A stretch of DNA of 64,000 nucleotides from Corynebacterium sp. CNJ-954 (GTDB taxonomy: Bacteria; Actinomycetota; Actinomycetes; Mycobacteriales; Mycobacteriaceae), in the NCBI RefSeq assembly GCF_001942345.1, contig NZ_MKKI01000042.1:1-64000 (forward strand), written 5' to 3'. The notes under the pieces were generated by a model. That model was not told the DNA's origin and did no database searches. It saw only the letters and a list, made by a program, of their open reading frames with translations. The translations under genes and the position numbers were made by a program. Each line of letters starts with the position of its first letter. Position 1 is the stretch's first letter. This document shows, in pieces, positions 10,743 to 22,659 of the stretch.

Positions 10743-13307
10743 TCAGCCCCGCAGCGTGGCGCCGACCTTCTCCGCAGCAGTCGACACCGCCAACTCGCGG
10801 GCCTCCGACGCCTCATCCTCGGTGAGCGTGCGGTCAGGGGCGCGGAACCTGAGCGTAAAGGTCAGCGATCGCTTCCCCTCTCCGAGGGCGTCCGAGTGGT
10901 AGACGTCGAAGAGACGGATATGCTCAAGCAGGTCACCGGCACCGTATTCCAGCGCCGCCTGGACCTCGGCGACCGGCATCGTCTCGTCCACGACGACGGC
11001 GACGTCCTGGTTGACAGCGGGGAACGGTGAGATCACCGGACGGGGGAAGGACTCGGCCAGTGGCAAGGCGTCAAGGTTCATCTCGAGCGCCACGGTCCGT
11101 TTCGGGAGGTCCGCACGCTCACAGACCTGGGGATGCAGCTCACCGGCGTGGCCGACAACGGTGCCGTCGACGAGGATCTCCGCACATCGCCCGGGGTGCC
11201 ACGGCAGGTACTCGGCGTTTCGCAGGCTGATCTCGACGCCCACGGCACGGGCGATGGTCTGTGCCGCGTCCAGCACGTCACTGGCTTCGAAAGCTACGGC
11301 ATCGCCCCAGGTGCCGTCGAGGATCCGGTTACCTGCTGCGATCACGGAGACGGTCAGGGGCTGCTCCGGCAGTGAGGACAGGAGGCTGGAGATCTCGTCC
11401 ACGGAGGGCCTGGCAGCCACCGACGGCATCGGCGACGTTCCCGACTCCGCGGTCGGGCGGGTAACCTGTTCCACTCCGTACAGTGCGACGTCGTGCTGTC
11501 CCCGGGCGATATTACGGCGCAGCGAATCGATCATCGACGACAGCAGGCTGGTACCGATGGTCGCGACGTCGCTCTCGAGGGGGTTGAGAACCCGCACGGC
11601 CTGTCGGCGGGGGTCATCGGCGTCGAGCCCCCACACGTCGAAGACGTCGTTGGGGACAAACGGACTGGGGAGAACCTCCACATAACCGTTCCAGGCCAGT
11701 GCATGACCGACTGAACGACGCATGCGCTGGCGCGGAGAGAGACCACGACCGGCCGGGGCCGTCGGAACGATCGACGGAATCTTGTCGAGGCCCTCGAGAC
11801 GCAGCACCTCCTCGACCAGGTCGGCCGGCATGGTGAGGTCCGGGCGCCAGGTCGGAGGCGTGACCTCGATCGCCTTGGCCCCGTTGGCGTCGCGCTCACC
11901 GGTTTCCCGTACGGAACACCCCACCTCGGTCAACCGGGAGACTGTCGTGCCCGTCGGATAGATCATTCCCGCCGTCTTACCGGGACGGGAGGTGTGCATG
12001 TCGATGACCGGCATGTCCGGGACCTGCCCCACCAGGCTGACGCCCTTCTCCACCTCACCGCCGGCGATGCGGGTGAGCAGGGCGACGGCGAAGTCGAGGG
12101 CCGCCTCGATCACCGCGGGATCTGTGCCCCGCTCGAAACGACGTGATGATTCGGAGGACAGGCGGTGGCGCCGGGACGTCCGCGCGACAGTGATCTGGTC
12201 GAAATGGGCCGCCTCGAAGTAGACGCTCGTCGTCGCGTCGGAGATCTCGGAGGTGGACCCACCCATGACCCCGGCCATCGACTGGATTCCGGTGTCGTCC
12301 GAGATAACCACGTCCTCCCCCGACAGGGTGCGCTCTACGCCGTCGAGGGTGGTGATCTTCTGCCCCTCGGGAGCCCGGTGCACGTGGAGGTCGCCGGTGA
12401 TGCTGTCGGCGTCGAAGGCATGCATCGGCTGCCCGAGCAGGAACATGATGTAGTTAGTGACGTCGGTCGGCGCATTCACCGGACGCTGACCGCACAGCAG
12501 AAGTTCGCGCTGCAGCCAGTACGGGGACTCCGCGTCAGCGGTGATCCCGGTGACCTTACGGATACCGAAGCGTGTGCACTTCGTGTCCTCGTCGACGGTG
12601 ATCTCCGGAAGCTCACCACGGTCCGTCCCGTGGGGAAGACCCGCGAGCAGATCGGTCGGCAGGGCAGCCGCCGCAGGATCGTCGGCCGGGTCGCGGAACG
12701 TCAGGGAGAAGGAACTGGCCAACTCGCGGGCCAGCCCGCGGGCCGACAGCGCGTAGCCCCGGTCCGGCGTGATGTTCACGTCGAAGACGGTGTCGTCGAG
12801 GCCGAGGAAGTCGCGTGCATCCTCGCCGATGACGATGCGCGGGTCGTCTGCCTCGGCACCACGGATGGCGATGATGCCTGCGGTCTGAACCTTCGCCAGG
12901 CCCAGCTCGGCGGCGGAACACATCATGCCTTCGGACGTCCGGCCGTAGGTCTCGCGGGCGCTGATCTCGAAACCACCGGGCAGGACGGCTCCGGGCAGGG
13001 AGACGATGACGACGTCGCCCTCACGGAAGTTCCGGGCGCCGCAGATGATGTGCTGGAGGTCGCCGGAACCGTTGGCCGTCGCGACATTCACGTCGCAGTA
13101 ACGGATGGGCTTCTTGAACCCCTCGAGTTCCTCGATGTGCTCGACACGTCCGAACACCAGCGGACCGGTGGTCGCTTCGATCTGCTCGTAACCCTCGGTT
13201 TCGAATCCCACGCGCACGAAACCGGCGTCCAGCTCTTCAGCAGGGACGGCGAAGGGTGCGGTGGAGGTCTTGAGAAGGCGGGTGAGCCAGGACTGTGAGA
13301 TCAGCAT
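10743..13307 (-). CDS. pheT: Phenylalanine--tRNA ligase beta subunit
   Basis: Structural and tRNA-binding subunit of the alpha2-beta2 synthetase. It is 854 residues, a normal length. In order: an N-terminal region and OB-type tRNA-binding domain (about 40-155, with GARNFREGD), the B3/B4 editing domain (about 215-400), the B5 domain (about 405-490, TGTTVSRLTEVGC), the catalytic-like core, and the C-terminal FDX-ACB anticodon-binding domain (last 95 residues, AVNQDVAVVVDE). It starts at the ATG at 13307, 93 bp after pheS, and is probably co-transcribed with it. A gap of about 100 bp separates it from argC. Confidence 0.97.
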   Translation of the reverse strand: MLISQSWLTRLLKTSTAPFAVPAEELDAGFVRVGFETEGYEQIEATTGPLVFGRVEHIEELEGFKKPIRYCDVNVATANGSGDLQHIICGARNFREGDVVIVSLPGAVLPGGFEISARETYGRTSEGMMCSAAELGLAKVQTAGIIAIRGAEADDPRIVIGEDARDFLGLDDTVFDVNITPDRGYALSARGLARELASSFSLTFRDPADDPAAAALPTDLLAGLPHGTDRGELPEITVDEDTKCTRFGIRKVTGITADAESPYWLQRELLLCGQRPVNAPTDVTNYIMFLLGQPMHAFDADSITGDLHVHRAPEGQKITTLDGVERTLSGEDVVISDDTGIQSMAGVMGGSTSEISDATTSVYFEAAHFDQITVARTSRRHRLSSESSRRFERGTDPAVIEAALDFAVALLTRIAGGEVEKGVSLVGQVPDMPVIDMHTSRPGKTAGMIYPTGTTVSRLTEVGCSVRETGERDANGAKAIEVTPPTWRPDLTMPADLVEEVLRLEGLDKIPSIVPTAPAGRGLSPRQRMRRSVGHALAWNGYVEVLPSPFVPNDVFDVWGLDADDPRRQAVRVLNPLESDVATIGTSLLSSMIDSLRRNIARGQHDVALYGVEQVTRPTAESGTSPMPSVAARPSVDEISSLLSSLPEQPLTVSVIAAGNRILDGTWGDAVAFEASDVLDAAQTIARAVGVEISLRNAEYLPWHPGRCAEILVDGTVVGHAGELHPQVCERADLPKRTVALEMNLDALPLAESFPRPVISPFPAVNQDVAVVVDETMPVAEVQAALEYGAGDLLEHIRLFDVYHSDALGEGKRSLTFTLRFRAPDRTLTEDEASEARELAVSTAAEKVGATLRG

Positions 13308-13400
13308 TGACGGGTGCTCGGTTCCTCTAGGTTGTTACGGGGTTGTTCCGGTGGTGCCGCGGTAGGGCGCGGTCCGGGCCTGACGGGGTATCGGCCGGGT

Positions 13401-14441
<1,041 letters not shown>

Positions 14442-14499
14442 CTAGCGCACCTCGCACTCATTGTCGTCCCGGTCGATCCCCTTTTGGAGTCGATTCAAG

Positions 14500-14508
14500 A
14501 TGATACCA
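14500..14508 (-). promoter_or_regulatory. Extended -10 promoter for pheST
   Basis: On the minus strand the sequence TTGGTATCAT gives a TATCAT -10 hexamer with a TG one base upstream. It lies 58 bp before the pheS GTG and just beyond the stop of the convergent-free upstream gene. No clear -35 is visible, which fits an extended -10 element. No T-box or other leader structure is apparent. Confidence 0.45.
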
Positions 14509-14554
14509 ATGTCACCCGCGCACCGGGATGTCGGGCACGACGTGCATCACACCG

Positions 14555-15442
14555 TCATGCACCCCGCGCCACGCGCGCCGTCTCATACAGGCAGATCGCC
14601 GCAGCGGTCACGAGGTTCAGGCTCTCGGCCTTTCCCCCCATGGGAACCGACACCCTGACATCCGCCAGGTCCTGCCAGTCGCCGAGACCATGGGCCTCGT
14701 TACCGAACAGCCAGGCGATCTTCTGTCCGAGCAACGGGACGTCCCCGTCCTGCGACGCGGCGGCAGCGTCAAGGGAGATGTCCCCGTCCCCGGCAGTCGC
14801 CAGCACGGTGTAGCCGCGGTCGTGGAGCAGGTCGATGACATCGGCGACCCCGGTGTGGCGCGCGACCGGGAGGTGGAACAGGGACCCGGCCGAGGACCGT
14901 ACGGCCTTACCCCCCTGGGGATCCACCGTCGCTCCGGCGAATACGACGGAGGCGGCGCCGGTGGCGTCGGCGACACGGATCAACGCCCCGGCATTCCCCG
15001 GCTCGGCCGTCTCCACCGGTACGGCGACCAGATCACCCTGCACCGCCTCCGACAGGTCAACGAGCTGGCTCTGGCAGAGCGCGAAGATTCCCGTGGGAGA
15101 CACCGACTCGGACAGGGCTGACGCCGCGCGGTCGGTGATCAGATGGACGCGGACCCCACGGAGATCCTCACCGGTCAACCGGTCAAGCCGCGCACCGATG
15201 CTCTCCAGGCCCTCCTCGGTGAGGTAGACCTCGACCACGTCCCCGTAGTGCAACGCCGCAGAAACGGCGTTGGCCCCCTCGGCGAGGAAGCGTCCGGCCT
15301 TCTTCCGTGCCGTGGCGCGGTGCAGCTTCGCCGCGTTGACGATGCGCGGTGTCCGTTCGGTAAAAGGTTCGTCACCCATCCAGGTGCGCCAGTCGGATGC
15401 CAGAGGCCGTGCGGAGGATGGTGCGGACGGGAGTTCAGTCAT
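14555..15442 (-). CDS. SpoU/TrmH family RNA 2'-O-methyltransferase
   Basis: SAM-dependent RNA ribose methyltransferase of the SPOUT (knotted) class, 295 residues. It has an N-terminal L30e-like substrate-binding domain (about 30-110, AAKLHRATARKKAGRFLAEG) and the three SpoU motifs: GNAGALIRVADATGA, LFGNEAHGL and SLNLVTAAAI. The rRNA or tRNA target cannot be read from sequence. The start is the ATG at 15442: TAGAAT at 15451-15456 lies 8 nt before it, pointing to a leaderless mRNA; the open frame further upstream is not used. It lies between rplT and pheS, a common actinobacterial position. Confidence 0.92.
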   Translation of the reverse strand: MTELPSAPSSARPLASDWRTWMGDEPFTERTPRIVNAAKLHRATARKKAGRFLAEGANAVSAALHYGDVVEVYLTEEGLESIGARLDRLTGEDLRGVRVHLITDRAASALSESVSPTGIFALCQSQLVDLSEAVQGDLVAVPVETAEPGNAGALIRVADATGAASVVFAGATVDPQGGKAVRSSAGSLFHLPVARHTGVADVIDLLHDRGYTVLATAGDGDISLDAAAASQDGDVPLLGQKIAWLFGNEAHGLGDWQDLADVRVSVPMGGKAESLNLVTAAAICLYETARVARGA

Positions 15443-15572
15443 GGTCAACGATTCTAGCGCGGCGAGGGAGCTTCCCCACCGGGGAGGCTGTTCCGCTGTC
15501 CGGATACGCGAAAACCGCGCCGACCGCCCGTGGATCATACGGGGGCAGTGACGCGGTGGGACGCCGGTGACC

Positions 15573-15956
15573 TTAGTTGGACAGCGGCGCGTTGACGTCC
15601 GCCGGGAGGGCGGCCTTGGCTGCCTCAACCAGGGCGGTGAAGGCCTGCGGATCCGAGACGGCGATCTCGGCCAGGTTCTTCCGGTCGACCTCGATGCCTG
15701 CGAGACGCAGACCCTGGATCAGACGGTTGTAGGTGATGTCGTTCGCACGGGCGGCAGCGTTGATGCGCTGGATCCACAGCTTGCGGAACTCGCCCTTGCG
15801 GGCACGACGGTCGCGGAACGCGTAGGTCTTGGAGTGGAGGACCTGCTCCTTGGCCTTGCGGTACAGGCGGGAGCGCTGGCCACGGTAGCCGGAGGCCTCG
15901 TTGAGAATCTCGCGGCGCTTCTTCTTCGCGTTCACTGAGCGCTTGACACGTGCCAT
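15573..15956 (-). CDS. rplT: 50S ribosomal protein L20
   Basis: Binds 23S rRNA early in 50S assembly. It is 127 residues, with the basic N-terminus [16 protein letters not shown], the [16 protein letters not shown] helix and the [14 protein letters not shown] segment typical of L20. It is the third gene of the infC-rpmI-rplT operon, 102 bp after rpmI. AAGGACGTCCCACC precedes the ATG. No strong hairpin terminator follows. Confidence 0.98.
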   Translation of the reverse strand: MARVKRSVNAKKKRREILNEASGYRGQRSRLYRKAKEQVLHSKTYAFRDRRARKGEFRKLWIQRINAAARANDITYNRLIQGLRLAGIEVDRKNLAEIAVSDPQAFTALVEAAKAALPADVNAPLSN

Positions 15957-16058
15957 GGTGGGACGTCCTTATCTTCTAGCTTCTTGATCTTCGGGAACTA
16001 CCGGTCTCCCCGGCAGTTCCTGGAATTACGGGTTACGAGTCGAGACGAGAGAAGGCGC

Positions 16059-16253
16059 TCAGGCCTTGCCCAGCAGACGCTTGACGCGCTTGACGTCCGC
16101 CGGTGCAACGTCCTCGGTGCCCTTGAGGCGACGGGTGCGCTTGGAGGGCTTGCCCTCCAGGAGGTGGCGACGGTTGGCCTGCTCGCGGCGCAGCTTGCCG
16201 GAACCGGTGACCTTGATGCGCTTGGCGGTGCCCTTGTGGGTCTTCTGCTTCAT
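16059..16253 (-). CDS. rpmI: 50S ribosomal protein L35
   Basis: Small basic 50S protein of 64 residues, starting [20 protein letters not shown] and containing the conserved [14 protein letters not shown]. It lies between infC (49 bp upstream) and rplT in the conserved translation operon. AAGGATCCACG precedes the ATG. Confidence 0.97.
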   Translation of the reverse strand: MKQKTHKGTAKRIKVTGSGKLRREQANRRHLLEGKPSKRTRRLKGTEDVAPADVKRVKRLLGKA

Positions 16254-16302
16254 CGTGGATCCTTAACTTCTTCGTGGATAGGTGCCGACCGGGGTCGGGG
16301 AA

Positions 16303-16824
16303 CTACTTCTTGCCCTTGCGGACAGGTCCCAGCACCATCGTCATATTGCGACCGTCCTGCTTTGCACGGGTCTCAACAACGCCGAACTCACGCACATCCT
16401 CAGCCAGCCGCTCGAGCAGCCTGAAGCCCAGCTCAGGACGGGACTGCTCTCGTCCGCGGAACATGATGGTGACCTTGACCTTGGACCCCTTCTCCAGGAA
16501 CCGGACCACGTTGGACTTCTTCGTCTCGTAGTCGTTGTCGCTGATCTTGGGGCGGAACTTCTGCTCCTTGACCACGGTCTGCTGCTGGTTCTTCCGAGCC
16601 TCGCGAGCCTTCTGGTCCTGTTCGTACTTGAACTTGCCGAAATCCATGATCTTGCACACGGGCGGCTTGGCGTTCGGTGCAACCTCGACCAGGTCGAGAT
16701 CTGCGTCATAGGCCAGCTTGCGTGCATCGTCGATACGGACGATACCGACCTGTTCGCCACCCGGACCGACGAGTCGGACCTCGGGAACTCGAATCCGGTC
16801 GTTTATGCGAGCTTGTGCGCTGAT
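16303..16824 (-). CDS. infC: Translation initiation factor IF-3 (AUC start)
   Basis: IF-3 checks start codon and initiator tRNA on the 30S subunit. The 173-residue protein has the N-terminal domain ([29 protein letters not shown]) and the C-terminal domain starting near [15 protein letters not shown]. The start is an ATC at 16822-16824, with GAGGAG 5 nt before it. An in-frame TGA lies four codons upstream, and there is no ATG, GTG or TTG before the GTG at PPVCK, which would delete the whole N-terminal domain. Non-canonical AUU/AUC starts in infC are known to let IF-3 limit its own translation, so the same feedback is likely here. A leader of up to 280 nt precedes it. Confidence 0.95.
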   Translation of the reverse strand: MSAQARINDRIRVPEVRLVGPGGEQVGIVRIDDARKLAYDADLDLVEVAPNAKPPVCKIMDFGKFKYEQDQKAREARKNQQQTVVKEQKFRPKISDNDYETKKSNVVRFLEKGSKVKVTIMFRGREQSRPELGFRLLERLAEDVREFGVVETRAKQDGRNMTMVLGPVRKGKK

Positions 16825-17108
16825 GAGAACTCCTCAGTAGCAGTGGTAGAAACGTGTACCGCGTACTGCGAGTGTTATCCCCCGGACGGCACTTCTGTAC
16901 CGCACCTCGGACGGCCGCCGACCTCCACGGGGTGGCGATGGGCGACCGTTCCAGTGACCCGAGCCCTGCCGGAGCGGCGGTCTCAGGTGGGAGTGACTCC
17001 ACTTGCAGCCTGACATCGTTGACAGGCGGTAGTACGCACGACACTAGCACCGGACAGCCCGACACACAAACTCCGCGTGCGAGCGCTCCTGCCTGGTAGT
17101 TTTAGTTC
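16825..17108. promoter_or_regulatory. Divergent intergenic region between infC and the DUF2339 gene
   Basis: This 284-bp stretch has no coding gene. On the plus side TAGTTT (17097-17102) lies 6 nt before the ATG at 17109. On the minus side it holds the infC leader with GAGGAG at its end. The inner part is GC-rich with no strong hairpin followed by a U run, so I see no attenuator. Confidence 0.5.
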
Positions 17109-18980
17109 ATGAACAGGATGTACACGTCCGAGGGACCCGGGGGTCGGCCGCCTGACATCGAGGTGCTGCGCCGCGAGCTCGAATCAGCACTCCTACGCTC
17201 CGAAACGGCACACCGGGAGACGGTGAGGATCACCACGGAACTGCTGGCCCGACTGGATACGGCACCGACGGAAGCTGAAGCACCGACCGAGGACGTCGAT
17301 GCCGCCCGGCCCGAAACGTGGCCTACGGCCCGGCCGTCCGGGCCCCGACCGTTCCCCGCGCCACCGGGGCCCGGTCCGCGGACGAAGGTATTCGCAGGAG
17401 AGACCGAGCCGACATCTCCAGGACCGGTGTCCCGGTTTCTGGAGGACAAGGACAAGATCACCATCGGTGTGTCGGTGTTGGGCGCCGTCATCACCGTCAT
17501 CGGACTGGTTTTTCTCGCGGTCCAGGCATTCAGCCGCGGGTGGCTCGGGCCGGCGAGCGCGGTGTCCGGGGCCGCTGTGCTCTGCCTGCTGCTGATCATC
17601 GGCAGTTTCGCGGTACACCACCGCAGTCCCGACGGCCCCACGGCACCAGCACTGATCAGTGTCGGTGTCCTCGGCATGTTCACCGACCTCTGGGTGCTGG
17701 TGTTCGGCCTCGAATGGATGAGCCCGGCACTCGGGATCGTCCTGGTCGCCGGAATCGCTTCCGCCGGGCTGCTGACAGCCTGGTCCTGGTCGCATCAGGT
17801 CCTCGCGGTGGTCCTGCTACTCGCCGGAACAGGGTTCCTGACACCGGCCGTGATACACCTGTTGCAGGTCGCATCGTCGTCCCGATTCGACGCCCTGGCA
17901 CTCATCGTCCTCGCGCTCATCGGTGCCGCGGCCACCTGGCACCGCGAGTGGAGGGCAGTCGCCCTGTCCTCCGCCGCTGTCTTCGTTATCGGGTCAGCCG
18001 TCCTGTACGGCGACGGCCAACGGATCGCGCTCGCCGCCAGTTCGCTCGTCGGAGTCGCCGCGATGTCCTGCCTGGCATGGTCCACACCGGCACAGTCAGC
18101 CGGTCTGTCCACCCTGTCACGGTGGCTTCCGGTGTCCACCGTCCCCGTTGTCCTCCTGCTCTCCGACGGCTCCGGCCAGCTGCCCGTCGCCGCCACCACT
18201 GCCGCGTGCCTGCTCATCGCCGGTGGCCCGGTCGCATATGCGACGCTGGGTTCCGTCCTGTCGAGGACGCCTCTTCGTCACGACGACGGAGAGCACACCG
18301 GACGCTCCCCTGCGCTCCGCGCGGCACTGTGCTGTGGCGTCGCCGGGATCGTCCTGGTACTGATGATCCGTCAGGACGACCCGTATGCCACGGCGTCACT
18401 GTGGTGGATGATCGCGCTCATCGGGGTAGCCACGGTACTGTTGCTGTTGTCGGACCGGGTACCTGCCCCTCTGGTGTGGATCGTTTTCGCCGTGACCCTC
18501 ACCTATGCCGTGCCCCGGGCACTACCGGCCTGGGTGGACACGGACGGTTCCCCTGTCCTGATGTGGCCCGTTCTCATCCTCACGGCTGCCCCCGGTGTAC
18601 TGGCACTGGCATACTCACGGCGGTCGGGTGCCACGAGAGAGATCTCACTGATCCTCGCTGCGGTCGTGCTGGTCGTCGTCACCTCGGCGATTCCGCTGAT
18701 CTTCCTGACCGCGAGTGACTCGGACGTCGCATTCATGGCGGGTCACCTGGTGACCTCGGTGACATGGATGGGGCTCGGAGTCACGATGCTCGTCCGGGAC
18801 AATGGAGCGTCCGGGCTGGCACTGGCCCTGCTGGCGTCCGCGAAACTGGTGTTCTATGACCTGTCGGCCCTGGCGGGCCTGATCCAGGTTGCGGTCTTCA
18901 TCATCTGCGGGGCGATCCTCCTGGGCGCCGCCATTCTGCGCGAACGCAGACGGGACCTGCCTGCTCCGACGTCAGAGTAG
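17109..18980 (+). CDS. DUF2339 multi-pass membrane protein
   Basis: Predicted inner-membrane protein of 623 residues and unknown function. A short charged, coiled-coil-prone N-terminus (about 15-60) is followed by a proline-rich linker (60-105) and then about 18 hydrophobic segments from residue 115 to 615, matching the DUF2339 layout. The start at 17109 is favoured because TAGTTT ends 6 nt before it (leaderless). The stop overlaps the convergent uvrA stop by 9 bp, and no terminator can fit between them. No catalytic motif is visible. Confidence 0.85.
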   Translation: MNRMYTSEGPGGRPPDIEVLRRELESALLRSETAHRETVRITTELLARLDTAPTEAEAPTEDVDAARPETWPTARPSGPRPFPAPPGPGPRTKVFAGETEPTSPGPVSRFLEDKDKITIGVSVLGAVITVIGLVFLAVQAFSRGWLGPASAVSGAAVLCLLLIIGSFAVHHRSPDGPTAPALISVGVLGMFTDLWVLVFGLEWMSPALGIVLVAGIASAGLLTAWSWSHQVLAVVLLLAGTGFLTPAVIHLLQVASSSRFDALALIVLALIGAAATWHREWRAVALSSAAVFVIGSAVLYGDGQRIALAASSLVGVAAMSCLAWSTPAQSAGLSTLSRWLPVSTVPVVLLLSDGSGQLPVAATTAACLLIAGGPVAYATLGSVLSRTPLRHDDGEHTGRSPALRAALCCGVAGIVLVLMIRQDDPYATASLWWMIALIGVATVLLLLSDRVPAPLVWIVFAVTLTYAVPRALPAWVDTDGSPVLMWPVLILTAAPGVLALAYSRRSGATREISLILAAVVLVVVTSAIPLIFLTASDSDVAFMAGHLVTSVTWMGLGVTMLVRDNGASGLALALLASAKLVFYDLSALAGLIQVAVFIICGAILLGAAILRERRRDLPAPTSE

Positions 18981-21818
18981 CTCTGTGAGGAATGAGCCGG
19001 TGTGGGACGCCTCCACCGCGGCGATGTCCTCCGGCGTTCCCTCCGCCACGACGGTTCCGCCGCCCGAGCCCCCCTCGGGGCCCATGTCGACGACCCAGTC
19101 CGCGGCCTTGATCACATCGAGGTTGTGCTCGATCACGAGAACAGTGTTGCCCTTGTCCACGAGACCCTGGATGACCAGCATCAACTTCCGGATGTCCTCG
19201 AAATGCAGACCCGTCGTGGGCTCGTCCAGGATGTAGACGGTCCGCCCGTTGGAACGCTTCTGCAGCTCGCTGGCCAGCTTCACTCGTTGGGCCTCACCAC
19301 CGGACAGTGTCGTCGCTGCCTGCCCGAGCCGCAGGTACCCGAGCCCGACATCGACGAGGGTGTCCAGGTAGCGGGCGATCGACGTGATCGGGGCGAAGAA
19401 CTCTGCAGCCTCGTTGATCGGCATGTCCAGAACTTCGGAGATCGTCTTACCCTTGTAGTGGACCTCAAGGGTCTCCCGGTTGTACCGCGCGCCGTTGCAC
19501 ACCTCACACGGGACGTAGACGTCCGGCAGGAAGTTCATCTCGATCTTCAACGTCCCGTCGCCGCGGCAGGCCTCGCACCGGCCGCCCTTGACGTTGAAGC
19601 TGAAGCGGCCTGCCTTGTACCCACGGACCTTCGCCTCGGTTGTCTCGGCGAAGAGGGTGCGGATCTTGTCGAAGACCCCGGTGTAGGTCGCCGGGTTGGA
19701 CCGGGGGGTTCGACCGATCGGGCTCTGGTCCACCCGAACGAGTTTGTCGAGCTGATCAAGGCCGGTGACCTTCTTGTGGTGCCCCGGGACCTGCCGTGCA
19801 CCGTTGAGCTCATTGGCGAGAACCTGCGCCAGGATGCCGTTGACAAGACTGGACTTTCCCGAGCCCGACACGCCGGTGACACAGGTCAGCACTCCCAGCG
19901 GAAAGCTGACGGTGACGTTCTTGAGGTTGTTCTCCGTCGCCCCGTGCACCGTGATGGACCGCGACGAGTCCACGCCACGTCGTTTGTCGGGGACGGCGAG
20001 CACCCTCCGCCCGGACAGGTACTGCCCGGTGAGCGACTCCTCTGCGTCGACGATGCCGTCTGGCTCGCCTTCATAGACGATCTTCCCGCCGTACTCACCT
20101 GCACGTGGGCCAATGTCGACCAGCCAGTCGGCTGTCCGGATGGTCTCTTCGTCATGTTCCACCACGATCAGGGTGTTCCCGATGTCCCGAAGATGCTGAA
20201 GTGTGCTGATGAGGCGCTTGTTGTCGCGTTGGTGCAGACCGATCGACGGTTCATCGAGGACGTAGAGCACCCCGGCAAGCCCGGAACCGATCTGCGTCGC
20301 CAACCGGATACGCTGTGCCTCACCACCGGACAGGGTGGCCGCTGCACGGGAAAGGTTGAGGTAGTTCAGGCCCACGTCGAGGAGGAATGTCAGTCGTGCC
20401 TGAATCTCCTTCAGCACCCGGCCGGCGATCATCTCGTCACGCTTCGACAGGCTCAACCGGTTCAGGAAGTCGCTCGCAGCCTCGATACTCAGGTCCGAGA
20501 CATCCGCGATTGACTTCTCACCGAGTTCCGAACTGATCGTGACCATACGGATCTCCGGCCGTAGACGGGTCCCGTCACAGGTGGCACACGGGACTTCCCG
20601 CATATACCCGAGATAACGTTCCTTCTGGTGTTCACTTTCCGCCTGGTCGATCTTGCGGTGCAGGTAGGGCATGACGCCCTCGAAGGGTGCCGAATACTGA
20701 CGCGACCGACCGTAACGGTTGCGGTAACGCACGGTGATCTCCTCGGGATGCCCGTGGAGGACGGCCTTCCGTTCCTTCTTGGTGAGTTCAGACCACCGCG
20801 TCCGCGGGTCAATGCCGATATTCTCCGCCAACGCGGCGAGAAGCTTGTCGAAGTACTTGTGGTTCGGGCTGGATGCCCAGGGGGCGATGGCGGACAGCAG
20901 CGGTGCATCATCGTCCGGGATGATCAGCTTCTCATCGACCTCCAGGCGCGTGCCGAGGCCGTCGCACACCGGGCATGCCCCGTACGGACTGTTGAAGGAG
21001 AAGCTCCGGGGTTCCAGTTCGTCGATGGCGAGCGGATGACCGTTCGGGCAGGCCATGTGTTCGGAGAACCGACGGTAACGGTTGTCGTCGGTGTCCTCGA
21101 GGCTGACGAAATCGATGACGACGCGACCGTCCGCGAGCCGCAGGGCAGTTTCCACCGAGTCGGTGAGCCGTTGTTTCTGGGAGGCCTTGACCTGGAGACG
21201 ATCGACGATCACATCGATGTCGTGCTTGACCTGCTTCTCCAGGGTGGGAGGGTCGGAGAGCCGGTAGGTCTCTCCGTCGACGAGCACACGCGAGTAACCG
21301 TCCGACGCCAGATCCTCGAAGAGGTCGACGAACTCGCCCTTCCTGGTCCGCACGACCGGTGCGAGCACCTGGAACTTCAGCCCCTCCTCCATGTCCAGGA
21401 TCTGATCGACGATCTGCTGGGGCGTCTGCGCCTGGATACGTTCTCCGCATTCCGGACAGTGGGCCACTCCTGTGCGTGCGAACAGCAGACGGAGGTAGTC
21501 GTGGATTTCGGTGATCGTTCCCACCGTCGACCGGGGGTTCCGGTTCGTCGACTTCTGGTCGATGGACACAGCCGGAGACAGGCCCTCGATGAGATCCACA
21601 TCCGGCTTGTCCATCTGGCCGAGGAACTGACGCGCGTAGGAGGACAACGACTCCACATACCGTCGCTGCCCCTCTGCGAAGATGGTGTCGAAGGCCAGCG
21701 AAGACTTGCCCGACCCGGACAGCCCCGTAAAGACGATCATCTGCTCGCGCGGCAGGTCAATGTCCACGCCCTGCAGATTGTGTTCCCGCGCTCCGCGCAC
21801 GGTGAGGATCTCAGCCAC
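18972..21818 (-). CDS. uvrA: Excinuclease ABC subunit A
   Basis: Damage-recognition ATPase of nucleotide excision repair. It is 948 residues with two ABC modules: Walker [10 protein letters not shown] near residue 30 and GVSGSGKSS near 650, each followed by an LSGGEAQR signature. Zinc-finger cysteines are seen (HCPECGER near 108, CATCDGTRL near 410, RCEACRGDG and CEVCNG near 745-770). The start is the GTG at 21818 ([14 protein letters not shown]): AAGGAG lies 6 nt before it and overlaps an in-frame ATG at 21833, which is therefore not the start. uvrB lies 4 kb away on the same strand. Confidence 0.97.
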   Translation of the reverse strand: MAEILTVRGAREHNLQGVDIDLPREQMIVFTGLSGSGKSSLAFDTIFAEGQRRYVESLSSYARQFLGQMDKPDVDLIEGLSPAVSIDQKSTNRNPRSTVGTITEIHDYLRLLFARTGVAHCPECGERIQAQTPQQIVDQILDMEEGLKFQVLAPVVRTRKGEFVDLFEDLASDGYSRVLVDGETYRLSDPPTLEKQVKHDIDVIVDRLQVKASQKQRLTDSVETALRLADGRVVIDFVSLEDTDDNRYRRFSEHMACPNGHPLAIDELEPRSFSFNSPYGACPVCDGLGTRLEVDEKLIIPDDDAPLLSAIAPWASSPNHKYFDKLLAALAENIGIDPRTRWSELTKKERKAVLHGHPEEITVRYRNRYGRSRQYSAPFEGVMPYLHRKIDQAESEHQKERYLGYMREVPCATCDGTRLRPEIRMVTISSELGEKSIADVSDLSIEAASDFLNRLSLSKRDEMIAGRVLKEIQARLTFLLDVGLNYLNLSRAAATLSGGEAQRIRLATQIGSGLAGVLYVLDEPSIGLHQRDNKRLISTLQHLRDIGNTLIVVEHDEETIRTADWLVDIGPRAGEYGGKIVYEGEPDGIVDAEESLTGQYLSGRRVLAVPDKRRGVDSSRSITVHGATENNLKNVTVSFPLGVLTCVTGVSGSGKSSLVNGILAQVLANELNGARQVPGHHKKVTGLDQLDKLVRVDQSPIGRTPRSNPATYTGVFDKIRTLFAETTEAKVRGYKAGRFSFNVKGGRCEACRGDGTLKIEMNFLPDVYVPCEVCNGARYNRETLEVHYKGKTISEVLDMPINEAAEFFAPITSIARYLDTLVDVGLGYLRLGQAATTLSGGEAQRVKLASELQKRSNGRTVYILDEPTTGLHFEDIRKLMLVIQGLVDKGNTVLVIEHNLDVIKAADWVVDMGPEGGSGGGTVVAEGTPEDIAAVEASHTGSFLTELL

Positions 21819-21941
21819 CCGGTTCTCCTTCATGGAAGTTCGTCACTGCGTCGCCATCGTACGTGAAGGCCCCCGCGCAGTCGAACGGATAGTCGAAAAG
21901 AACGGCGCCGCTGCGGTGGTGGCACCGCTATGGTGGGGACC

Positions 21942-22574
21942 ATGGATTCCGCACAGATCACCACGACGACAGTAGGCCCGATGGGCAACAACTGCTACCT
22001 GGTCAGCGCCGGAGGCGATGCGCTGCTCATCGATGCAGCGGACGACGCCCGGCGTCTTCTCGCGGTCGCCGCCGACGCCGGCGTACGGATCACCGATGTG
22101 CTCACCACGCACCGCCACGACGACCACGTCCAGGCACTCGGCGAGGTCCTCGCCGCCACCGGAGCACGCCACCATGCCTCGGCGCAGGATGCACCGGACA
22201 TTCCGGCCACCGTGGACAGAACCTGGGGGCATGATCCGGACAGCGACGACCCTGAGACCTTCATCACCTCCTCCCCTGCCCTGGATGCTCTCGGGATGCG
22301 ACTGGTGCTGCTCCGTGGACACACCGCCGGCGGCCTGGGTGTCATCCTTCCGCAGCCTGACGGCACCGCGGATCTCTTCTCAGGAGACAGCCTGTTCCCC
22401 GGCGGCGTCGGCAAGACCGAGACGGCGGAGGACTTCACGGCATTGCTTTCCGACGTCTCACGTCGCTGTTTCAACCTTCCCGACAGTACCCGGGTACACC
22501 CGGGGCACGGAGACAGCACGACCATCGGCGCAGAACGTCCGCACCTGGAGGAGTGGCGCGAACGAGGGTGGTGA
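21942..22574 (+). CDS. Metallo-beta-lactamase-fold hydrolase (glyoxalase II-like)
   Basis: Zinc-dependent hydrolase, 210 residues. The metal-binding motif HRHDDH (57-62) is followed by the GHTAGGLG histidine and the aspartate in FSGDSLFPGGVG; HPGHGD lies near the end. This set and length match hydroxyacylglutathione-hydrolase-like proteins of actinobacteria, whose substrates are unknown. The ATG at 21942 is chosen because TATGGT at 21929-21934 lies 7 nt before it; the ATG at 21930 lies within that hexamer. Divergent from uvrA and upstream of the HelD gene. Confidence 0.88.
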   Translation: MDSAQITTTTVGPMGNNCYLVSAGGDALLIDAADDARRLLAVAADAGVRITDVLTTHRHDDHVQALGEVLAATGARHHASAQDAPDIPATVDRTWGHDPDSDDPETFITSSPALDALGMRLVLLRGHTAGGLGVILPQPDGTADLFSGDSLFPGGVGKTETAEDFTALLSDVSRRCFNLPDSTRVHPGHGDSTTIGAERPHLEEWRERGW

Positions 22575-22659
22575 GCGCGGCCTGCTCCCTCCACCGGCAG
22601 CGTAGAATGGCCGTCCTGTTGCGCAAGCGACGGACGTCCTTCAAGAGATTCAGGAGACC

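Noticed and set aside
16843..17100. Possible attenuator or riboswitch in the infC leader
   Set aside because: The region is GC-rich and folds in many ways, but no hairpin is followed by a U run and no known riboswitch core is visible.
22610..22640. Possible rifamycin-associated element before helD (TTGCGCAAGC)
   Set aside because: It resembles part of the published dyad, but the centre is one base short and the flanking G/C runs are missing. Too weak to call.
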